From CAYUUW01 sp964448005 (lineage in GTDB: Bacteria > Patescibacteriota > Gracilibacteria > UM-FILTER-43-11), in the NCBI GenBank assembly GCA_964448005.1, contig CAYUUW010000022.1, forward strand, positions 1 to 20,530: a DNA stretch of 20,530 nucleotides, in the 5' to 3' direction. Position 1 is the first letter of the stretch. The number at the start of each line of letters is the position of its first letter. The notes under the pieces were generated by a model. It made no database searches. It saw only the letters and a program-made list of their open reading frames with translations, and was not told the DNA's origin. The position numbers and the translations under genes are program-made. Of this stretch, positions 6,838 to 12,231 are shown in pieces.

Positions 6838-8780
6838 ATGAAGATCACTTCTCGCCGCCGATGGCCCGCGCTCGTTTTGGCTTTGCTCGCCCTGCCGCTT
6901 GGTTTGGCGGCTGTGAGGGCCGGGTTTGCCCAAAACCTGACCGTTTCCCTGATCGACGCCGAGCACTTCCCCCGCATCCAGCTGGCGCTGGAGGGGGCTG
7001 GGCTGGACCAAGTGAGAGCAAGGCATTTCTCTATCCAGGAGCAGGGGGAGGAGAATCATGGTCCTATCGCTTTCCTTCCGCCCAAGGCCCCATCCCAGAA
7101 AGTGGACCTTTTCGTCCTTTTGGACCATAGCGGCAACACCCGCCCCTATCAGGATGTGATCCGGGCGAACCTGAAAGCCTTGGCGGAGGCCATGCAGGCC
7201 GACGGCGTGGATCTCAAGGTCCACCTGACCCGCTTTGGGGCAGGGGATGGCCCCCAAGAGGAAGCTCCAGAAGAAATGTCCCAGCCGGCGGAGCTTTTCC
7301 AGAAGCTGCAGTCCTTGGGCTTCGACGAGCTGCGGCTGAACCATGCCTACGGGTTGGGCAAGCTCTACAGCCTGGCCTCCTTTCCGGCCCGCCCGGGCGC
7401 GGAAAAAGTTGCGCTTCTGCTGAACGGGTCGCCCTTCTACCAGCAGGAAAAGCAGCCGGAAGCCACCACCTACACGCTGGCCGACACCATCGGAGAGCTC
7501 GCCCAATCGGGCTTTGTGGTGTTTGCCGTTGGTGCTCCGGTGCGCGCCTTGCATGCCCTGAAGAGCGACAGCACGGAGGAGGCCAGCCTGACCCACTCCC
7601 TTCCGGGCGGCTACTTGGGCGGCTACGGGGCCGATCTTCTTTCCGCGCACCAGATGCTCAAAAGCCGCACGGCCCAAAAAGGCGTGCTGCAGTACTATTC
7701 CAATCTGCCGCCCAGCGAGACCGGCCTGGTGGAGCTTTACGCCAGCGGCGAGTTGGCTTCNNNNNNNNNNATCCGGCTTTGGACCGCAGCGCTCCGGTGT
7801 ATTTCACCCACATGCCTCCGGCCGAGCTGGAGTGGGGGAATCCTTTCCAGGGCGGCATTCTGGTGCAGGCTTCGCACCGGCTCATCGAGGCGCTGGAGTT
7901 CTATTACCTGAAGCCCGACCAATCGGTGGCGGTGCTGCCGCTGGTCCGCCAGCCCCAAAAAGACCAGGCGGGGCAGCGCTGGTACCAGGCCGAGGTTCCG
8001 CCCAAGGACTCTCCGCAGGATTTCTTCCGCTACGCTTTGCTGGCCCACAGCCCCTTGGGGCCGGCTGGCGATGTGAACGATTTCATCACGGTTCCGATCC
8101 TGAGCTACGACAAGGGCATTGCCCTGGAATCCACGATCGTGAACGGGGATTCCATCCTGTGGCGCTGGAATGGCCCGACGGTGGCGATGGGCAGCAAATT
8201 CCAGCTGTGGGCGGGGGACGAGATGCTGGCCGAAACCGTCGAGGACCATGTGATCGTTCCGGCCGGAGCCTGCCAAAAATACCAGATCGTCCAGCTGAAG
8301 GTGAGGGTCAATCCGGGCGCCGATCACCCTTACGCCGGCCAATGGAGCCTGCCTTCCGCGCCTTTCGAGGCCTATGCGGGCCAGGACGGGCCCATTCATG
8401 AAAAAGAGGGGATTGAGCTGATGCTTTCCTGCCTGGAGCAGAAGGCCTTGGCCTCGCTCAACCAGGTGGTCCAAGGCGAAAGCCTTTACCAGGCCGGCCA
8501 CGATCTTTACCTGGAAAAGGCCCTTTACTACCTCAGCAAGATCGTTTGGCCCCAACAGGCGGCGCAGATCGATTTCGGAAACTACCGTTTCCTGTATTCC
8601 ATCCTGCGCTTTGTCAGCGACCAGGAGTCCCAGGACTACGCCAAATCCACCGACAAGCTTCCCCGCTCGCTCCTTCACAAGCTGGTCTTCCAGTTCAACC
8701 ATGGGCAGAACCTGGACGAGCGCTTTGCCGACTCTCTTCAGGAGATGTCGCTGCGCATGAAGGGCCACCCGAGCATTTAG
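6838..8780 (+). CDS. Secreted VWA-domain protein, probable pilus-associated adhesin (split by gap)
   Basis: It starts at ATG 6838 after the leader CCATTAATCCTTTTCC. A signal peptide is visible (basic RRR, hydrophobic core, likely cut near GFA-Q at residue 31). A von Willebrand A-like fold follows: VDLFVLLDHSGN has the metal-site DxSGN pattern (D96, S98), then a helix, LKVHLTRFG, KVALLLNGSPF and GFVVFAVGA. The usual later Asp of the metal site is Asn here. The frame reaches 7760 (ELYASGELAS), is broken by ten N, and resumes in another phase at 7773 (PALDRSAPVYFTHMPP), ending at 8778-8780. The C-terminal 335 residues match no family I know. VWA proteins at the end of pilin operons, such as PilY1/PilC1-type tip proteins, act in adhesion; that role is inferred from context. 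Confidence 0.75.
7761..7770. other. Assembly gap (10 N)
   Basis: Second run of ten N, inside the VWA gene. Both flanks read as the same kind of coding sequence and I see no foreign DNA at its edges. The phase changes across it, so the true gap is not 10 bases or any length equal to 10 modulo 3. Confidence 0.98.
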
Positions 8781-8802
8781 CCGCTTCCCCTATATTATGA
8801 TG

Positions 8803-8829
8803 AAAAGGCCGACCTGAGTCGGCCTTTTT
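8803..8829. terminator. Rho-independent terminator, usable from both sides
   Basis: AAAAGGCCGAC (8803-8813) pairs with GTCGGCCTTTT (8818-8828) around a CTGA loop, with T5 on the plus strand and T4 on the minus. It lies 22 bases after the VWA stop and also downstream of the convergent lipoprotein gene on the minus strand. Confidence 0.9.
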
Positions 8830-8856
8830 GCTTGCGGCGAGTTGCGTCGCCGGATG
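8827..8856. repeat. Copy 1 of terminator-associated repeat
   Basis: This 30-base unit matches 9761-9790 at 27 positions. It contains a small hairpin, GGCGA / TCGCC, in addition to the main terminator stem beside it. Each copy lies just past the stop of a minus-strand lipoprotein gene. Confidence 0.7.
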
Positions 8857-8867
8857 TCCTGCTGATT

Positions 8868-9488
8868 TCAGTCCTGCTTTTCTAGCTTTTCCAGCCAATA
8901 CTCGGCGAGTCGCCGGAATTGAGGGTCAGGATGATTGAGGAGGCCTTTGAAGTGCTCCTTGGGATCTTTCCCCGTTGGAACGATTGGCCATGAGGAATTG
9001 CGGCACTCATGGGGAGGGCTGCTAGATTGGGAGTTGAAGACTGTCCAATTTACGTAGAAGGAGATGTGGGGTTCGCCTGCGTCGTAAAGGATGTAATCTT
9101 CCAGCACCCTTCGGATTGCCTTTTCACGCGAGGGCTTTCGATGGCTGAAGCACATTCCGTTCAGGAGGCGTTCTATCGCATCCTTGTGATCACGGGTCCA
9201 GCCTGGTTGGGCTAATGCCGAAACACTCCCGAGCTCCTCCATTTCAAGTTCGGAAAGGTTGTAGCTCGGTTCGCTAATGAGTTTGGCAAAACCATCTTTC
9301 TTGTCTTCTGACGGGGAAGGGTCCTTTTTGGGCGAGCCTTCTTGCTCCTCCTCTTCGTTGATTGAGGGGAAATCTTGATTGGCTGCGATGGTTTGGGGCT
9401 TTTCTGGCTCTTCCTTTTCTGCGCACCCGACGAGCGGACCGGCGAGAGCGTAAAGCGCAATGACGAAGGTGATGAGTTTTTGTGACAT
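8868..9488 (-). CDS. Putative lipoprotein, unknown function
   Basis: 206 aa. The start is ATG 9488, because AAAAGGAT lies just upstream (spacing about 8) and the lipoprotein signal follows directly; an upstream in-frame extension lacks coding character. The signal peptide is LITFVIALYALAGPLVGC with a lipobox ending at Cys22. An acidic and lysine-rich linker follows (EEEEQEGSPKKDPSPSEDKK), then a helical domain with CFSHRKPSREKAIRRVLEDYILYD and a C-terminal NHPDPQFRRLAEYWLEKL. I recognise no family. Neighbouring genes are also lipoproteins, and the terminator repeat follows its stop. The presence of a Shine-Dalgarno separates it from the pilus genes and supports a different origin for this block. 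Confidence 0.7.
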   Translation of the reverse strand: MSQKLITFVIALYALAGPLVGCAEKEEPEKPQTIAANQDFPSINEEEEQEGSPKKDPSPSEDKKDGFAKLISEPSYNLSELEMEELGSVSALAQPGWTRDHKDAIERLLNGMCFSHRKPSREKAIRRVLEDYILYDAGEPHISFYVNWTVFNSQSSSPPHECRNSSWPIVPTGKDPKEHFKGLLNHPDPQFRRLAEYWLEKLEKQD

Positions 9489-9733
9489 GTTCGGATCCTT
9501 TTGCGGGCTCTGGGTTGTGTTGATGGCGGGTGATCTGGATTTTCTATTCAGCCTGCCAGAGGCTTTAATTAGCAGGCAGGACATCTGCGCTGAAGCGGAT
9601 CGCCGGGAGCCCGGAATCCGTTTCAGTCGCTTAAAATTGCCTGCTAAGGCCAGTGCTTTCAAGGAGCCAATCGGTGAGCGAACACGATAGCCTAAAAGGC
9701 AATGCCTGTCACCTGAATTTTCTGGCCCATGGT
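9489..9733. other. Intergenic spacer with strong hairpin at 9590-9626
   Basis: No gene is supported. The clearest structure is CTGAAGCGGAT (9590-9600) pairing with ATCCGTTTCAG (9616-9626, one G-T wobble), with an inner stem CCGGG / CCCGG. A smaller inverted repeat, CCTGCC / GGCAGG, lies near 9552-9580. No T-run follows, so this is not a standard terminator. It precedes the lipoprotein start on the minus strand and could be a leader structure. Confidence 0.5.
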
Positions 9734-9763
9734 AAAAAAGGGGCGACGCGAGTCGGCCCCTTT
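9734..9763 (-). terminator. Rho-independent terminator of the DUF1554-like gene
   Basis: On the minus strand AAAGGGGC, GAC and GTC, GCCCCTTT form a stem with one bulged base and a TCGC loop, followed by six T. It lies about 70 bases past the stop of the minus-strand gene ending at 9833. Confidence 0.8.
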
Positions 9764-9790
9764 GCGTGCGACGTGTTGCGTCGCCGGATG
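9761..9790. repeat. Copy 2 of terminator-associated repeat
   Basis: 27 of 30 bases match 8827-8856. The local hairpin is kept in changed form (GCGAC / GTCGC instead of GGCGA / TCGCC), which hints that structure is maintained. Confidence 0.7.
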
Positions 9791-9832
9791 CCTCGCCTGC
9801 CCCAATCCTGCCAGCTATAGCACTCGGAAGGC

Positions 9833-10696
9833 TTACTGCTGGAAGCAGAAAATGGAGGTTCCGAAGCTGCAGTTTCCTAGGCTGCACGGCGCAGAAAGCT
9901 CGATGCCCTGGAAGGAAACAATGCCGACCTGCTTATCGGAAGCGGCGCTGGTGAAATCGAGGCAGTTTTTGGCGTCTCCTCCGATGAATGCGGTGTGCAG
10001 ATCCGGGGGGTCTTCGCAGGCATTCCCCTCGCCCTCCTGAGCAAAAAAGCCATTCTCATCCACGTTGATCGCATGGATGAGGTCCTCGTTCGCCAGCTCA
10101 CCCAAATTGTTGGCGATGATGCTGCCGCCCCGCATGAGGTATGGCACCGGGTGGTCGGTAAACCGTAGCCACGGAGCCTGGGTCGGGTCCGAGGTCTCGA
10201 GCCAGGCCTTGTAGGTGCCGGGCAGGTTGGCCGCCTGCGCCAGCAGGTTGCACTTCCCGTCGGCACCCTGTAGCCCGCCGAGCTCGCCCGTGTACTTCGT
10301 CGAGCTTACGAAAGCAATCCTGTAGTTGAAGGTGCAGTCGTTAGCGCAGGCGTCCACAAAATCCGGATTGGGGTTGCCGTCGCACTGCTCGGAACCCTCG
10401 ACCACGCCGTCGCCGCAGACGGAGTTTGTATCCCCGTCCCCGTCGCCGTCCCCGTCGCCGTCGCCCGGTTCCCCATCGCCGTCCCCGGTTTCGGTGTCGG
10501 ACTGAGTGTCGGTCTCTGTGTCCATCCCGGTTTCCGGATCGCCATCCCCGTCGCCGCTGGTCGAATCTCCTTCGGACGAAGTGGTCATACTTGCGCCGCT
10601 GTCGCCGGCAATGTCATCCGTGCAGGCCGGGCCAAGGGCGAGCGCCAAAAAAAGGAAGAATTGGACTCGAAGTTGTTTGCTGAAAGGCATCTGCAT
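9833..10696 (-). CDS. Myxobacterial-type lipoprotein with Asp/Gly linker, CGDG motif and DUF1554-like domain
   Basis: 287 aa from ATG 10696 (a second ATG at 10690 is also possible). The signal peptide ends LALGPAC, giving a lipid-anchored Cys25. Residues about 41-90 are a low-complexity linker rich in GD and TET repeats, encoded by a hexanucleotide-like run at about 10430-10555. Next comes CGDGVVEGSEQCDGNPNPD, the cysteine-rich signature common in myxobacterial surface proteins. The C-terminal domain (about 125-287) begins RIAFVSSTKYTGELGGL, then ADGKCNLLAQAANLPGTYKA, which I recognise as the DUF1554 type also found in Leptospira and Nannocystaceae. It is likely exposed on the cell surface; its function is unknown. 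The linker style is strikingly that of Nannocystis or Enhygromyxa relatives. It is transcribed away from the small RNA unit at 10810. Confidence 0.85.
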   Translation of the reverse strand: MQMPFSKQLRVQFFLFLALALGPACTDDIAGDSGASMTTSSEGDSTSGDGDGDPETGMDTETDTQSDTETGDGDGEPGDGDGDGDGDGDTNSVCGDGVVEGSEQCDGNPNPDFVDACANDCTFNYRIAFVSSTKYTGELGGLQGADGKCNLLAQAANLPGTYKAWLETSDPTQAPWLRFTDHPVPYLMRGGSIIANNLGELANEDLIHAINVDENGFFAQEGEGNACEDPPDLHTAFIGGDAKNCLDFTSAASDKQVGIVSFQGIELSAPCSLGNCSFGTSIFCFQQ

Positions 10697-10809
10697 TCGC
10701 TTTCTTGAGGCGTTCGCCTCATCTCAAGCGGCAACGTTGTGCTGCCGCGTAGAGCGATTGTAAACTATTTTTTGAATTTCGCTAATTCAAAAAGCCGCCC
10801 TTCGGACGA
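10697..10809. promoter_or_regulatory. Divergent control region with inverted repeats
   Basis: This lies between the DUF1554-like gene (minus) and the small RNA unit (plus). It holds TTTTTGAATT (10769-10778) mirrored by AATTCAAAAA (10784-10793) around a five-base loop, GCGGCA / TGCCGC (10728-10748), and the palindrome GAGGCG / CGCCTC (10707-10720). On the minus strand TACAAT near 10760 could be a -10 for the lipoprotein gene. The ten-base inverted repeat could be an operator shared by both directions. Confidence 0.45.
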
Positions 10810-10838
10810 TTGCTTTTTTTCAGGCAATGCGGTATTCT
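10810..10838 (+). promoter_or_regulatory. Predicted sigma70-type promoter
   Basis: TTGCTT (10810-10815) and TATTCT (10833-10838) are separated by exactly 17 bases. Transcription would start about 10845, at the base of the first hairpin of the RNA unit below. Confidence 0.55.
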
Positions 10839-10878
10839 GAATGCGCAGAAAGACTCCATTCTGCGGAAAGGAGGAAGC

Positions 10879-10917
10879 ATGATTCAAGTGCTCCTCGCTG
10901 GTTTCGGTGACCATTAG
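10879..10917 (+). CDS. 12-aa ORF with strong ribosome binding site
   Basis: It encodes MIQVLLAGFGDH, starting with ATG four bases after AAAGGAGG, the best Shine-Dalgarno in the window, and ending TAG. The peptide is half hydrophobic and too short for a membrane span. It lies wholly inside the predicted RNA unit, and its 3' end overlaps the left arm of the hairpin that displays the complementary CCTCCTTT. It may be a leader peptide or a micro-protein. Translation is suggested only by the ribosome site. Confidence 0.4.
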   Translation: MIQVLLAGFGDH

Positions 10918-10948
10918 CCACCTCCTTTTTCATGGCGTCCGAAACCAC

Positions 10949-10974
10949 GGCCCCGGCGTACGCCGGGGCCATTT
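10949..10974 (+). terminator. Strong terminator of the RNA unit
   Basis: GGCCCCGGCG (10949-10958) pairs perfectly with CGCCGGGGCC (10961-10970), followed by ATTTTA. The ten-base GC stem is very stable, though the T-run is short. Confidence 0.8.
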
Positions 10975-10976
10975 TA

Positions 10977-11168
10977 CTGTTGGTCGCCTGGCCATAGGCT
11001 TGCCAAAGCCGCCTTTTTCCCTTAGGATTGCTCCGGCTTGAACTGCTCCTTAGAAATTTGCCCCTCCACCCACTTTGCCTCGTTTCTTTGACATGAGCTT
11101 GGTCTTTTAATGTTTCTCAGCAACCGACCTGTCCCGCCAAGGCGGGATCCCGACCGAAAGGACCAACT
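10977..11168. other. Upstream region of the plus-strand lipoprotein
   Basis: No ORF is supported. TTGACA at 11088-11093 is a consensus -35, but the nearest -10 candidates (TAATGT, 11108; TGTTTC, 11111) are poor or badly spaced. CCCGCC / GGCGGG (11133-11146) is a perfect small hairpin. GAAAGGA (11155-11161) is a Shine-Dalgarno seven bases before the GTG start of the next gene. Confidence 0.4.
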
Positions 11169-11669
11169 GTGACCCTGAAAACTTCCCGAGCTTTGCTCGC
11201 ATGCTTCCTCTCCCTCTCCCTGCCCCTTCTCCTTGCCTGCGATCCGGATTCGCTGGAGCTCGACCCGGAACCCGTCCAAGACCCAGCCCCTCCGCATGAG
11301 GACGAGTTTCCCGACTGCCAGGGCCCGCTCCCATCTCCGAGCGTGACTCTCTTTGTCGGGAACGGCGTTTCCGAAGAGGATCTGGGCCTCAGGGTCAAGT
11401 TTGGACTGCTCATGCAGACCGACTTCGACGTCTTTGGGGATTCAATCGACGCTTGTCGAATCGATGGAGGGATTTTCTACTCATTGCCCCCTTCCTCTGA
11501 GCCTCTCGAGATCGAGCTCCTCTGGTCGCCCGGATACGACGTGAAGGTCGTGTCTCCTTCCGGGCTGGAGATCTTGAATCGGGAAGGGGAACTCCCCCTT
11601 TTGCTGCCCCCTCTTTCCGAGCTCGGCCAAGCAGAGCCTGTCATCTTGGAGATCTCAGTCGCTCCCTAG
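11169..11669 (+). CDS. Putative lipoprotein, unknown function
   Basis: 166 aa from GTG 11169, chosen because of the Shine-Dalgarno GAAAGGA and the signal peptide that follows at once. The hydrophobic core LLACFLSLSLPLLLAC ends in a typical lipobox at Cys24. A proline- and acid-rich linker (DSLELDPEPVQDPAPPHEDE) leads to a small beta-rich domain with two further cysteines (DCQGP, DACRIDGG). The closing strands include VILEISVAP. I recognise no family. The style (Cys, acidic linker, small beta domain) resembles myxobacterial lipoproteins and fits with the DUF1554-like neighbour. Its stop codon lies inside a perfect 26-base palindrome. Confidence 0.7.
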   Translation: MTLKTSRALLACFLSLSLPLLLACDPDSLELDPEPVQDPAPPHEDEFPDCQGPLPSPSVTLFVGNGVSEEDLGLRVKFGLLMQTDFDVFGDSIDACRIDGGIFYSLPPSSEPLEIELLWSPGYDVKVVSPSGLEILNREGELPLLLPPLSELGQAEPVILEISVAP

Positions 11670-11680
11670 GGAGCGACTGA
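11655..11680. repeat. Perfect 26-base palindrome over the lipoprotein stop
   Basis: Half-site TCAGTCGCTCCCT is followed directly by its reverse complement, with no spacer and with the TAG stop at the centre. As RNA it would give a very strong hairpin apart from the turn, yet no T-run follows. It could terminate transcription, pause ribosomes, or be a dimeric protein or recombination site. Confidence 0.7.
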
Positions 11681-11691
11681 TCAAGCCACAA

Positions 11692-11722
11692 CCTCATGGA
11701 TCCGCATCGCGGATCCATGAGG
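11692..11722. terminator. 14-bp perfect hairpin after recX
   Basis: CCTCATGGATCCGC (11692-11705) pairs with its exact reverse complement (11709-11722) around a three-base ATC loop. It begins one base past the recX stop on the minus strand, so it probably ends that transcript, although neither strand has a strong T-run. It also sits at the edge between the lipoprotein island and the native genes. Confidence 0.6.
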
Positions 11723-11723
11723 C

Positions 11724-12173
11724 CTACTTTTCCATGCTTCCCAGCACCTGGAAAATCAGCCTATCCTCGAAGCCGCGGTTCTGCAGAAAGCGCATCAGCT
11801 TTTGCTTGCGTTTGCGCGGGTCGCTTTCGTTCAGCGTCCGGAGCTTGGGCTCCAGGGCCTTTTTCGCGCTTTCCCGGGCATCCCATCCGCTCTCCAAAAG
11901 CAGCTGCTCCACCAGGCTTTGGTCCAGATGCCTTCGCCGCGCCTCCACCATGATCCGGATGCGACCGACTTGCTTTTGGCTCCAGTAATGGACGAACTGT
12001 TCGGCAGTGCGCTGGTCGCTGATCAGCTCCAGGCGCTTCATTTCATTCAGCACCTCGGCAATCGTTTCCTCTTCTGCCGGGAATTCCTGGCTCAGCTTTT
12101 GGGCGAGCTCCCCGGCGCTGTGGGGGCGGATCTCGATCCTTCGGAGCGCCCGGGCCCAGATTTTGTTCTTCAT
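11724..12173 (-). CDS. recX: RecX family regulatory protein
   Basis: 149 aa, normal for RecX. It is a string of three-helix repeats: ALRRIEIRPHSAGELAQKL, then VLNEMKRLELISDQRTAEQFVHYWS, then VEARRRHLDQSLVEQLL, with the C-terminal repeat KRKQKLMRFLQNRGFEDRLIFQVL typical of the family. RecX binds RecA filaments and limits their growth, modulating recombination and the SOS response. recA, its usual neighbour, is not in the window. The leader lacks a Shine-Dalgarno, as in the native genes. It is divergent from the DUF4012 gene with 58 bases between starts. Confidence 0.85.
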   Translation of the reverse strand: MKNKIWARALRRIEIRPHSAGELAQKLSQEFPAEEETIAEVLNEMKRLELISDQRTAEQFVHYWSQKQVGRIRIMVEARRRHLDQSLVEQLLLESGWDARESAKKALEPKLRTLNESDPRKRKQKLMRFLQNRGFEDRLIFQVLGSMEK

Positions 12174-12214
12174 GCGGCGCAGCGGTTGGAATTCTGGAGT
12201 CCGTGGGGTCCTCC

Positions 12215-12231
12215 TATGATAGAATCATAGC
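12215..12231 (+). promoter_or_regulatory. Predicted -10 and inverted repeat directly before the DUF4012 start
   Basis: TATGAT (12215-12220) could be a -10, with a weak -35 (TTCTGG, 12192-12197, 17-base spacer). CTATGAT (12214-12220) and ATCATAG (12224-12230) form an inverted repeat just before the ATG. A start near 12227 would give an almost leaderless mRNA. Confidence 0.4.

Larger units (their letters stand above)
10844..10976 (+). ncRNA. Compact structured RNA with internal Shine-Dalgarno/anti-Shine-Dalgarno pair
   Basis: About 130 bases bounded by a promoter and a terminator. In order: a hairpin CGCAGAA / TTCTGCG (10844-10865); AAAGGAGG (10867-10874); a 12-codon ORF (10879-10917); a hairpin TGGTTTCGG / CCGAAACCA (10899-10947) whose inner stem CCAT / ATGG leaves a loop carrying CCACCTCCTTT; and a terminator. 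CCTCCTTT (10921-10928) is the exact complement of AAAGGAGG, so the loop could hide its own ribosome site or bind those of other mRNAs. It could be a dual-function small RNA, a type I toxin-like mRNA or a leader with attenuation. No known RNA family is recognised. Confidence 0.5.

Noticed and set aside
7737..8768. Minus-strand open frame opposite the VWA gene
   Set aside because: It crosses the gap and is the antisense shadow of a continuous plus-strand coding region.
9489..9887. N-terminal extension of the lipoprotein beyond ATG 9488
   Set aside because: The extension runs through a terminator and repeat unit and has no coding character; the signal peptide and Shine-Dalgarno fix the start at 9488.
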